The position numbers were made by a program, and so were the translations under genes. From CAYSDL01 sp964429875 (GTDB lineage Bacteria; Fidelibacterota; Marinisomatia; SCGC-AAA003-L08; D37C17): DNA of 25,565 nucleotides. The notes beneath the pieces were generated by a model. The model was not told where the DNA came from, ran no database searches, and was given only the letters and a program-made list of their open reading frames with translations. Position 1 is the first letter of the stretch; the number at the start of each line of letters is the position of its first letter. The stretch covers positions 1-25,565 of the forward strand of contig CAYSDL010000017.1 of NCBI GenBank assembly GCA_964429875.1, in the 5' to 3' direction. Shown here piece by piece: positions 1 through 7,581 of this stretch.

Positions 1-731
1 GCATTCATGACCTCTGGTTCACATACATTTGTTTGATTTTCTATAAGATCATTCCACCAAACATCTCTACTATTTACCATATTAACCTTTTGACCTGTCC
101 TATTAACGACAACAACATTTTGTATTGATGGACAATCTGTAACAGCAGCATCAGCATTGGCTTTCATTGGGATATCTTGCTTAATTCCTCTTACACCTGT
201 ATCTTGAGTGATTAATATTTTACAAGATGAATCATTAATTCTATCTTTTAGTGAATCAGATGAAAATGCACCAAAAACGATTGAATGAACTGCGCCAATT
301 CTAGCGCAAGCAAGCATAGCAATAGCAAGCTCTGGAACCATCTGCATATATATACACACTCTATCACCTTTAGTTACACCAAGAGACTTTAAACCATTCG
401 AAAATAAAGATACTTCATCTAATAATTCATTAAAAGTAAAGTATTTGTTTTCACTAGGATCATTTCCCTCCCATATGATAGCATTTTTATCACCCATGCC
501 ATCTTTAATATGCCTATCAATACAATTATAAGAAGCATTTAATTGACCTCCTTCAAACCATCTAATCTGAGCTTTGTGATAATTGTTATCTGATATGCTA
601 TTCCATTTTTTAAACCAATCTATACGCTCTGCCTGCATAGCCCAAAATGCATCATTATCACTTATAGATTGCTCATAGATATTGCTGTATTCTTCAATGC
701 CATTTATTTTTGATTCATCTTTATATTTCAT
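1..731 (-). CDS. acs: Acetyl-CoA synthetase, N-terminal part (cut by window edge)
   Basis: The enzyme activates acetate with ATP and CoA to acetyl-CoA in the cytoplasm, through an acetyl-AMP intermediate. The visible 243 residues begin MKYKDESKINGIEEYSNIYE and carry the typical Acs N-terminus: AFWAMQAERIDWFKKW, then IRWFEGGQLNASYNCIDRH, then the start of the AMP-binding domain with GDRVCIYMQMVPELAIAMLA and ARIGAVHSIVFGAFS. The full protein is usually about 640 residues, so the ATP-binding P-loop, the acetate pocket and the C-terminal acetylatable lysine lie outside the window. The ATG at 729-731 is the natural start because the family N-terminus aligns directly. It is transcribed divergently from the small gene at 962. 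Family assignment is very secure; acs is preferred over propionyl- or acetoacetyl-CoA synthetase, but that cannot be settled from the N-terminus. Confidence 0.93.
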   Translation of the reverse strand, partial: MKYKDESKINGIEEYSNIYEQSISDNDAFWAMQAERIDWFKKWNSISDNNYHKAQIRWFEGGQLNASYNCIDRHIKDGMGDKNAIIWEGNDPSENKYFTFNELLDEVSLFSNGLKSLGVTKGDRVCIYMQMVPELAIAMLACARIGAVHSIVFGAFSSDSLKDRINDSSCKILITQDTGVRGIKQDIPMKANADAAVTDCPSIQNVVVVNRTGQKVNMVNSRDVWWNDLIENQTNVCEPEVMN

Positions 732-961
732 ATATCTCACTTAAAGTATTACTTTATATAATTACTATATTTATAATATATATTATTATTAACAGTTATC
801 TATAATGACCATAAACCGTATTATAAATTACCACCATTTCACTCATATTTTATACAAATATTTGATCACCATCACATTAAATAAAACCTGTGGCAGACAT
901 CACAAAATTTAATTATAAATTGTATCAAATTTAGTTTAGAGACATTTAAAGGAGATATAAA
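732..961. promoter_or_regulatory. Divergent intergenic region between acs and the 97-aa gene
   Basis: These 230 bp separate two divergent start codons and so must hold promoters for both directions. The region is extremely AT-rich near 760-790 and again at 905-945. A clear ribosome binding site (AAAGGAG at about 949-955) serves the ATG at 962. I see no riboswitch-like structure, operator palindrome or convincing small ORF; a 35-codon reading frame from 804 has no ribosome binding site and no recognisable protein character. Confidence 0.5.
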
Positions 962-1255
962 ATGAAACATTTAAACAATCGAATAAACAACAATTCCTCC
1001 AATGAAGCTGAAGACGCAAAATATTTAATGATGCTATGCCAAGAAAGGCCTGATGTAATAATAAAAACAGAATTTGGCATAGGAAAATATAAATTTGTCA
1101 AGTTTAATGAGCTCCAAGGAAACCTTGTTCTTGAATTTCAATTATTAGAAGATAATCATTTCAAAGACACTAAATCTATAAATACAAATATTGGGACGAC
1201 TTGCTTTCTTTCAATACACCAATACTTGTATGTATATAGCTCTGCTTGTGCATAA
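962..1255 (+). CDS. Hypothetical protein, 97 aa
   Basis: I do not recognise this protein. It is a small, probably cytoplasmic polypeptide with an Asn-rich start (NNRINNNSSNEAED), a central stretch alternating charged and hydrophobic residues (VIIKTEFGIGKYKFVKFNEL, then NLVLEFQLLED) that suggests a few beta strands, and a short aromatic C-terminus. There is no signal peptide and no long membrane segment. The strong AAAGGAG ribosome binding site six bases before the ATG supports real expression. It stands 42 bp upstream of the twin-CxxC membrane protein on the same strand and may share its transcript. Coding status is likely; function is unknown. Confidence 0.6.
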   Translation: MKHLNNRINNNSSNEAEDAKYLMMLCQERPDVIIKTEFGIGKYKFVKFNELQGNLVLEFQLLEDNHFKDTKSINTNIGTTCFLSIHQYLYVYSSACA

Positions 1256-1297
1256 TCATTTTATATATAGTTTATTATTATTTATATTATTGACCTC

Positions 1298-1561
1298 ATG
1301 AAGGTTAAAAATAAAACAAGTAAATATAAACTTTTTGACTTTGTAGGAGCAGCTATTATAATTGCTTTTATTTCATTTGGGGCATATTTTGTTTATGGAC
1401 TTACTAGCTCAATACTTGATAAGGATAAAGATGTTATTTCTGATCAAGTCTGGTGCAATAATTGCCAAACATACCATGATAAACAAACAGCTGAAGCCGA
1501 AGAACAAAAGCTTGTATGGTGTGTAAATTGCAATAAATATCATGCTCCCGGACAGGAATGA
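1298..1561 (+). CDS. Membrane-anchored twin CxxC(x3)H protein
   Basis: An 87-residue protein with a basic N-terminus (KVKNKTSKYK), one hydrophobic segment at about residues 14-36 (FVGAAIIIAFISFGAYFVYG) and a soluble tail. The tail carries two near-identical knuckles, VWCNNCQTYH and VWCVNCNKYH, separated by an acidic linker (AEAEEQK). Each has the spacing C-x2-C-x3-H, so together they offer four Cys and two His for one or two zinc or iron ions; this is inference from spacing. With N-in topology the knuckles would lie in the periplasm, with C-in topology in the cytoplasm; the positive N-terminus favours N-in. The TGA at 1559-1561 lies six bases before the TTG start of mutM, so the two are probably cotranscribed. 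I do not know a named family. Confidence 0.75.
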   Translation: MKVKNKTSKYKLFDFVGAAIIIAFISFGAYFVYGLTSSILDKDKDVISDQVWCNNCQTYHDKQTAEAEEQKLVWCVNCNKYHAPGQE

Positions 1562-1567
1562 TTTAGT

Positions 1568-2380
1568 TTGCCTGAACTTCCAGAAGTACAAACAGTTGTA
1601 AACTCTCTTCAAAAGGTCATCTCTAAACAAATAGAATCATTCACTCCTTACTGGGAGAAAATCTGTTATAATAAAAACAGTTCATTAATTATTAATAAAA
1701 TAAAAAATAAATCTATAAAAAAAATATATCGAATAGGAAAGTATATAATAATACAACTGAATATTGATTATATAATCTTCCATTTAAGAATGACTGGATA
1801 TTTATATCATTCTAAATCGTTAAAAAAAAACAATCATACTAGATGTCATTTCAAATTAAACAATTCTACATACCTTATATATGAAGACATAAGAAAATTT
1901 GGAGGATTTTACTATGATAAGAATTTAAACTTTGTAAAAAATAAAATTGGCATTGACCCTATACTTGATAAAAACTTTACATTAAAGTGGCTCAATGCAA
2001 ACCTGAAAATGAAAAGCAGACAATTAAAATCACTTCTTCTTGATCAAAAATTTATTTGTGGTCTCGGAAATATTTATATAGATGAGATTTTATGGAAATC
2101 AAAACTTCACCCTAAAGCTTTATCATCATCATTAAACAATAAATCTACAAAACTACTATTTAAGAGTATATTGAAAATCTTAAATGATTCTTTGCAGCAT
2201 CATGGAACAACAATAATAAATTTTAAATTTGATAATATGAGGACTGGAAACTATAAAAATAAATTAAAGGTATACTCAAGGGAAAATAAGGAATGCATTA
2301 CATGTCAATCATTAATAATAAAACTGAAAGTCTCAAGTAGAGGAACATATATTTGTCCTAAATGTCAAAAATACTCTTAG
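1568..2380 (+). CDS. mutM: Formamidopyrimidine-DNA glycosylase (Fpg/MutM)
   Basis: A bifunctional base-excision repair enzyme that removes 8-oxoguanine and formamidopyrimidines and then cleaves the abasic strand by beta/delta elimination. The start is a TTG, required because the mature protein must begin PELPEV with the catalytic Pro and Glu directly after the initiator Met. Lys58 in RIGKYIIIQL matches the conserved hairpin lysine. FICGLGNIYIDEILW with LHP after it is the helix-two-turn-helix DNA-binding motif, and the C-terminal zinc finger is CITC (about residue 243) plus CPKC (about 264), with the Arg of SSRGTY. At 270 residues the length is normal. All key residues are present, so the enzyme should be active. 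It sits close behind the twin-CxxC gene. Confidence 0.95.
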   Translation: MPELPEVQTVVNSLQKVISKQIESFTPYWEKICYNKNSSLIINKIKNKSIKKIYRIGKYIIIQLNIDYIIFHLRMTGYLYHSKSLKKNNHTRCHFKLNNSTYLIYEDIRKFGGFYYDKNLNFVKNKIGIDPILDKNFTLKWLNANLKMKSRQLKSLLLDQKFICGLGNIYIDEILWKSKLHPKALSSSLNNKSTKLLFKSILKILNDSLQHHGTTIINFKFDNMRTGNYKNKLKVYSRENKECITCQSLIIKLKVSSRGTYICPKCQKYS

Positions 2381-2439
2381 TTTCATTTTATTACAAAACA
2401 TTTGAATAGAATTTATATTTTAAATAACTAATTTTAGAT

Positions 2440-4797
2440 ATGAAAAAGATTGACTTAAAAATATTTAGAATACTAATTACTATTTTCTTTATTAGTGGCA
2501 TTAGCTATTTATTCTCAACTGTCTACTTTATAGTAACAAACAGCGATGCAGAAAGCTACATCCCCGTAGGCCAATCTCAAATTGGATTTGAAAACAATGA
2601 ATTTTCTACTATAGACTTCGACTTGTCAGGAGACAGCCTATGGTTTGTCTCTACTACAAATGTACACACAGGCTTGTATAGCATTCAATCAGGAAATATA
2701 TCTCACAATCAAAATAGCACTATAAGTCTAGATTTAAATGTAATGGAAAGTGGTTACATGGGATTTTATTATTTTATAGATTCAGAATACAGCCCATCTG
2801 GAAATGAATTCTATGATGGTTTAAAATTTTATATCAATGGGGAATTGATAGATCAATTTCAACCTCAAGGACATGGGGGCTCATGGGAGTACTATGAAAT
2901 GCTTATATCTCCAGGGACATACAGTTTTTCATGGTCATATATTAAAGATTCATCTGATGGCTCTACATCTTCTGAAAATGATTGCGCATGGATTGATGAC
3001 ATGACCTTTCCATTATCTGAACCTCTTTTTTATGATTACTACATTTCTCCGCCAGATCAAAATCTAACAAGCGGTTTATTTAACGCTTTTGTTCATCCTG
3101 CGAATGATGATCATATCGATATGAAAGCCAAAGGAGGAACCTTTGCTGATTTTGATTTAGATGGAGATATGGATTTGTATTATGGATATACAAGTGGTCA
3201 TTATTTTGAGAATATTAATGGAACATTTTCAGAAAAAACTCAAAGTAGTGGAATCAATAATTATGGCAGTAGAGGCATTGTTGTTGGAGATATAGATAAT
3301 AATGGATATCCTGATATTATTAAATGGAGATATCATTTTGATAACGACCACCCACATCTTGCATTAATGAATAAGGGAAATCATTATTTTGAAACTAAAA
3401 ATTATCTTGATGCTAGTGAATTGATCCACATGCACAGCCAAGGTCTTATTGATGTAGATCTAGATGGAGATTTAGATATTATTGCAATAGAGAAAGAAGG
3501 AGATGAACAATTTCACTATCTTCAAAATAATGGGTTTGATGATTCAGGTCAGCTTATATATGAAAATATTTTTTCTTATAGTAGAGATGATGATGAGAGC
3601 ACCTCAAGAACACTAGCTATTGTTGATTTTGATAATGATGGTGACCAAGATATATATATTCCAAGAAAATTTAGTAAAAATTGGCTATTTGTTAACCAAA
3701 CTCTTACAAATCAAGGAAATGAAATTATTTATAACTCTAACCCTGATCCTATTTTTATAGAAAATTCAACATTATATGGAGTAGATGATGTTATTGCAAC
3801 CAACGAAGGTAGCGCTGGCTATGGTGCAGCATGGGCAGATTATGATAATGATGATGATTTTGATTTATATCTTACTAATTGGACCAAAAATCGATTATAT
3901 GAAAATAACAATAACTCATTTACAAATACAGCAGAGAACCTAAATCTTGAGTCAGATTCATTAAGCAATGGTGCTGGATGGGGAGATTTTAATAATGATG
4001 GTTATATTGATTTATGGTCGAATAATTTTAAAAGAGAAGATGATTTATTTTTAAATCCTAATGGAGATACAGGATCAGATTGGGACAATTCATTTAATCC
4101 TCAATATTTATCAGCAACACAAGATGTTATTCCTGTCGATTACAATGGTGATGGATGGCTCGATATGTTTACACCAGGATTATTAATGGCTCATGATAAT
4201 GGAGTTGAAGATCAAGCTGGATTAAAATACACCAGTCTTTTATACAAAAATATAATTGAAGAAAGTCAATCTAGTGCTAATAACTGGCTGATTATAGATT
4301 TAGAGGGATCTAAAATAGGAATAGATAATAATGGCTGGACGACAAAATCAAATCGTTCTGCGATTGGAGCAAGAGTCATTGTTCATACCTCGGAAATAGA
4401 TATATCTAGAGAAATCATCGCTGGGAAAGGTCATGGAAGCATGGATCCACTTCAACTACACTTTGGCTTAGGAAACAACATTATTGTTGATGCAATAACT
4501 GTTAAATGGCCAAGTAAAGATTCAAGTACCAATATACAGAAGATTTCATATTTTGATGGCCCTATCTCTTCAAATCAAAAAATTAGAATAGTTGAAGATA
4601 TCGGTTTTGTAGGCCTCAAAGGCGATGTAAACTTTGATGGCTTTGTTAATGTTATAGATGTAGTTGATATTGTTTATTCTATACTTGATAGTCAAGATGA
4701 AACCACACAATACATATGGACAGCAGATTTTGACTTTAATCTACAAATAAACGTAATAGATATAACAAAGATTGTTAGTTTTATTTTTCTTCCTTAA
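2440..4797 (+). CDS. Secreted CRTAC/ASPIC-UnbV FG-GAP propeller protein with dockerin-like C-terminus
   Basis: A 785-residue exported protein. An N-terminal hydrophobic segment (about 9-33) acts as signal or anchor. Residues about 48-195 look like a jelly-roll carbohydrate-binding-type domain ending DCAWIDDMTF. From about 235 to 585 there are at least seven calcium-loop repeats of FG-GAP/VCBS type, such as FADFDLDGDMDLYYG, VDFDNDGDQDIYI, WADYDNDDDFDLYL and WGDFNNDGYIDLW. An ASPIC/UnbV domain follows (about 635-705: SAIGARVIV, GKGHGSMDPLQLHFGLG, ITVKWPS). Residues 728-785 are a two-loop dockerin-like module (GDVNFDGFVNVIDVVDIV and ADFDFNLQINVIDI). Its TAA is followed at once by the ATG of the polyferredoxin gene, so the two are translationally coupled. 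Likely role is calcium-stabilised surface binding; the ligand is unknown. Confidence 0.88.
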   Translation: MKKIDLKIFRILITIFFISGISYLFSTVYFIVTNSDAESYIPVGQSQIGFENNEFSTIDFDLSGDSLWFVSTTNVHTGLYSIQSGNISHNQNSTISLDLNVMESGYMGFYYFIDSEYSPSGNEFYDGLKFYINGELIDQFQPQGHGGSWEYYEMLISPGTYSFSWSYIKDSSDGSTSSENDCAWIDDMTFPLSEPLFYDYYISPPDQNLTSGLFNAFVHPANDDHIDMKAKGGTFADFDLDGDMDLYYGYTSGHYFENINGTFSEKTQSSGINNYGSRGIVVGDIDNNGYPDIIKWRYHFDNDHPHLALMNKGNHYFETKNYLDASELIHMHSQGLIDVDLDGDLDIIAIEKEGDEQFHYLQNNGFDDSGQLIYENIFSYSRDDDESTSRTLAIVDFDNDGDQDIYIPRKFSKNWLFVNQTLTNQGNEIIYNSNPDPIFIENSTLYGVDDVIATNEGSAGYGAAWADYDNDDDFDLYLTNWTKNRLYENNNNSFTNTAENLNLESDSLSNGAGWGDFNNDGYIDLWSNNFKREDDLFLNPNGDTGSDWDNSFNPQYLSATQDVIPVDYNGDGWLDMFTPGLLMAHDNGVEDQAGLKYTSLLYKNIIEESQSSANNWLIIDLEGSKIGIDNNGWTTKSNRSAIGARVIVHTSEIDISREIIAGKGHGSMDPLQLHFGLGNNIIVDAITVKWPSKDSSTNIQKISYFDGPISSNQKIRIVEDIGFVGLKGDVNFDGFVNVIDVVDIVYSILDSQDETTQYIWTADFDFNLQINVIDITKIVSFIFLP

Positions 4798-6090
4798 ATG
4801 GTACAAAAATTTAGAATAGCATCCTTAATAGTCATTCATATCTTAATTTTATTGCATGTCTACTATTTTGGTGATCAAATAATTGGCAGTATTGATTTCC
4901 AAGAGTTTTTTCACTCCTTCTTAAAACTAGGCATTATCAATACTGGTGTTATATTAGTAATTGCAGCATTTATATTTACTTTACTCTTTGGACGATTTTT
5001 TTGTGGGTGGGCATGCCATTTTGGAGCAATACAAGAGCTTTGCTGGTACATTCTTAAAAAATTTAATGTTAAAACAAAAACAGTCAACTCTAGGCTCGTT
5101 ACATTATTACCTGTAATTATTCTATTAAATTTTTATATTATTCCAAATATTTATCATGCTTTCACAAATCCTTGGGACTCTATTACTGTTACTCTAAATG
5201 AGCCAGAAATATGGAAATTTCTTCCAGGTTTTATCATTGGGAGTTTAACTTTTTTTGTCGATGGTTTTTTGATTGTATATTTCCTTGGTAAAAAAGGGTT
5301 TTGCAGGTTCCTATGTCCCTGGGGAGCATTTTTAAAAATACCAACCGCATTATCTTTTTTTAAAGTAAGAAAAACAGGAGATTGCACACAATGTCATGTT
5401 TGCACTTCAGAATGTCCAATCGGTATAGATGTAAGTTATGAAATTAATACTTTTAATAAAGTTGTTAACACAAACTGTACATCATGCATGAATTGCACAG
5501 CCGGATGCCCTAGCAATGCTCTTTCATATAAGCTTGAGAACCCTTTAAAAGAAGAATATAAAATCAATCAGTTCTTACAAAAAAAAGAAGCTTTTAACCA
5601 TACGAATATATCTCTCAATTATCTAAATCTTAGAGCTAAGGATTTTATTATCTTACCACTATGTATAGTTTTAGGACTAGCTATTGATGGTCTATATGGA
5701 ATGGGACACTTTTTATCATATGGAATTTCTTTAATAGCATCCTATATAATAATAGAGTTTTCAAATAATCATAAACCATTAATAAAAAATATTATGATCA
5801 CATCAATAGCAATATTTTTTACCTGGCATGGACTCATTAAATTCTCAATATGGAATGGTATAAGATATTATGAAAATCAAAATTACGCCAAAGGGATTTC
5901 TAATCTTGAAAGAGCAACTCAGTTTTATCCTAAAAAAATAGGGAAGTTTCATATAATGCTTGCTGAAATGTATTTAAACATAGATAATACAAAAGAAGCT
6001 TTAAATCATGCAAATATTGCAAAAAGCATAAACCCTAATCACATATCTTCAAATCAAATTTTAGATTTGATTAAAAATAATGGAAAATAA
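4798..6090 (+). CDS. NapH/CcoG-like membrane polyferredoxin with C-terminal TPR
   Basis: A 430-residue inner-membrane iron-sulfur protein. Several membrane segments precede and follow the cofactor region. Two membrane-proximal motifs, CGWAC (Cys69/Cys73) and CRFLCP (Cys169/Cys173), are the paired CxxxC signatures of the NapH/NosR/MauN group. Two classic 4Fe-4S ferredoxin motifs follow: Cys196-199-202-206 (CTQCHVCTSECPIG) and Cys227-230-233-237 (CTSCMNCTAGCPSNAL). After more membrane helices the C-terminus (about 350-425) has TPR-like helices (YAKGISNLERATQFYP, MLAEMYLNI, ALNHANIAKSINPN). Known relatives pass electrons from the quinol pool to periplasmic reductases or maturation factors; the partner here is not visible. 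The gene starts on the base after the upstream TAA, and EamA overlaps its end by 11 bp. The TPR fusion is unusual. Confidence 0.88.
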   Translation: MVQKFRIASLIVIHILILLHVYYFGDQIIGSIDFQEFFHSFLKLGIINTGVILVIAAFIFTLLFGRFFCGWACHFGAIQELCWYILKKFNVKTKTVNSRLVTLLPVIILLNFYIIPNIYHAFTNPWDSITVTLNEPEIWKFLPGFIIGSLTFFVDGFLIVYFLGKKGFCRFLCPWGAFLKIPTALSFFKVRKTGDCTQCHVCTSECPIGIDVSYEINTFNKVVNTNCTSCMNCTAGCPSNALSYKLENPLKEEYKINQFLQKKEAFNHTNISLNYLNLRAKDFIILPLCIVLGLAIDGLYGMGHFLSYGISLIASYIIIEFSNNHKPLIKNIMITSIAIFFTWHGLIKFSIWNGIRYYENQNYAKGISNLERATQFYPKKIGKFHIMLAEMYLNIDNTKEALNHANIAKSINPNHISSNQILDLIKNNGK

Positions 6091-6961
6091 CATAACAGAA
6101 CAAAAGAAGATTTTCACTCTTATGTTTTTTGCAATGATAAGCTGGGGAATTGCATGGACAAGTGCAAGCATTCTTAATGACTACCTAGATTATTTTAATT
6201 TAGTTTTTTTAAGGTTCCTTTGTGGTTTTATATCATTACTTCCCTTTGTTTATAGAAAGCTTAATCTTATGGTTCATATAAAAACAACAACTATGATTAA
6301 TATAATATTTATGAGTATATTATTTTTTATTTACAATTATTGTTTTTTTAAAGGAACACATTTAGGAAACCCTGGTTTCGGAGGTGTCTTTGTTACAACA
6401 ACAAATCCTGTAATTACTTTTATCATTATTTCATTAATCACAAGAAATATAACAATCAATAGAATAGCTGGAATATTTACAGGTGTTGTTGGTGGGCTTA
6501 TAATATTAAATGTTTTTTCTGATGGATATACTCATTTATTATCTGATAAAAACAAATATTTTATTTTATGTTCACTCATATGGGGGGTTATGACAGTATT
6601 AATGTCATATGGGCAAAAGAAAATAGATTCTCTTTTGTATATTACAATATGCTATTTTAGTACAACTATTATTGCATTTTTCTTTGCTGATGTAACAAAG
6701 TTGAACCAAATTTTTACATTTGATATAATATTCTACATTAATTTCTTTTTAGCATCTATAGGAGCAATGTCTTTTGGAACATCAATGTATATTTATGCAA
6801 CACCTAGGCTAGGGCCTATTCAAACAAGTGTATTTATTTTTTCAGTACCTTTCATAGCATTAATTACTGCAAATATTGTTTTAGGGGAATCTATCACATA
6901 CAACGTAATTATAGGTGGGATTTTAAGTATGGTCTCAATTTTTATTGTTAATAAAAATTAA
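6080..6961 (+). CDS. EamA/DMT-superfamily transporter
   Basis: A 293-residue permease with ten hydrophobic helices in two EamA repeats of about 140 residues, the normal architecture of drug/metabolite transporters. The first repeat has SWGIAWTSASILNDYLDYFN and FLRFLCGFISLLPF; the second begins near ILCSLIWGVMTVLMSYGQKK and ends GPIQTSVFIFSVPFIALITA with LGESITYNVIIGGILSMVSI, all typical DMT signatures. The substrate cannot be read from the sequence; family members export amino acids, nucleosides or cofactors. The ATG at 6080 lies inside the end of the polyferredoxin gene, indicating an operon. Convergent with the next gene, whose stop is five bases away. Confidence 0.9.
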   Translation: MENNITEQKKIFTLMFFAMISWGIAWTSASILNDYLDYFNLVFLRFLCGFISLLPFVYRKLNLMVHIKTTTMINIIFMSILFFIYNYCFFKGTHLGNPGFGGVFVTTTNPVITFIIISLITRNITINRIAGIFTGVVGGLIILNVFSDGYTHLLSDKNKYFILCSLIWGVMTVLMSYGQKKIDSLLYITICYFSTTIIAFFFADVTKLNQIFTFDIIFYINFFLASIGAMSFGTSMYIYATPRLGPIQTSVFIFSVPFIALITANIVLGESITYNVIIGGILSMVSIFIVNKN

Positions 6962-6966
6962 AGATA

Positions 6967-7581
6967 TTATTTTTTTATCTTATTGTTGTAATAAATTAAA
7001 AAAGCATAAAAAATTGGAGCTGTTAAAAGCCAAGGCATTTGATTTTGCAAGAATATCGTTCGATCATTATATTCAAATAAAATAGGATTAAACCATTGCC
7101 CCATAGGCGAAAGAGGAGCCCATGACATTGACTTCCCTATAGATAATTGATCGTGGTAAAGATATAATTCTACAACAATATTTTGACAAAGGCATATCAC
7201 TAATAAAATAAAAAAACACTTCCAATTCCAAACATAAAATATTTTACTATTTTTCCTCATTAATATCCATGTAAGATAAAGTCCTCCAAGACAAATAGTC
7301 CCAGCGTCTGCTAACGAATTTAATAACCAATTTATATTTATTGGAATTAACTTGGAAAGTACTTCAGCTCTTCTTAAATCAACATTATCTCCATTTATAA
7401 AACCATAAGTAAACCAAATTTCCCAACCAAATACACATAATAAAAACATAACCAAATAAACAAAAGGCACCCACCTAGGAATTTTATTTTTAAAATACAT
7501 ATAGGGGATAATAATTAATGGGATTAAAGCACTTGTATAAACAACAAAGATCAACCTTGCCTGTTCAAATGTAAGGTTCAT
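6967..7581 (-). CDS. Unknown polytopic membrane protein, 204 aa
   Basis: An integral membrane protein with about five or six hydrophobic helices (around residues 9-29, 38-60, 85-108, 122-142 and 180-198). Conserved-looking polar and aromatic patches lie between them: FGWEIWFTYGFINGDNVDLR, WLLNSLADAGTICLGG, VELYLYHDQLSIGKSMSW and PLSPMGQWFNPILF. These look like the fingerprint of a real family with an embedded active or binding site, but I cannot name it. The ATG ends on the base next to the stop codon of the M6 protease gene upstream on this strand, so the two are cotranscribed and probably translationally coupled. It might assist export or processing of the protease; this is inference from adjacency only. 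Confidence 0.75.
   Translation of the reverse strand: MNLTFEQARLIFVVYTSALIPLIIIPYMYFKNKIPRWVPFVYLVMFLLCVFGWEIWFTYGFINGDNVDLRRAEVLSKLIPININWLLNSLADAGTICLGGLYLTWILMRKNSKIFYVWNWKCFFILLVICLCQNIVVELYLYHDQLSIGKSMSWAPLSPMGQWFNPILFEYNDRTIFLQNQMPWLLTAPIFYAFLIYYNNKIKK

Noticed and set aside
804..911. 35-codon frame in the acs upstream region
   Set aside because: No ribosome binding site, and the translated sequence is His/Ile/Thr-rich with no domain or signal character.
1409..1630. 73-codon minus-strand frame with a hydrophobic stretch across the twin-CxxC and mutM junction
   Set aside because: It is the complement of two well-supported plus-strand genes.
6961..6981. Terminator between the EamA gene and the convergent membrane-protein gene
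   Set aside because: AAGATA and TATCTT can pair around a T-rich loop, but the stem is six AT-rich base pairs with almost no GC, too weak to call.
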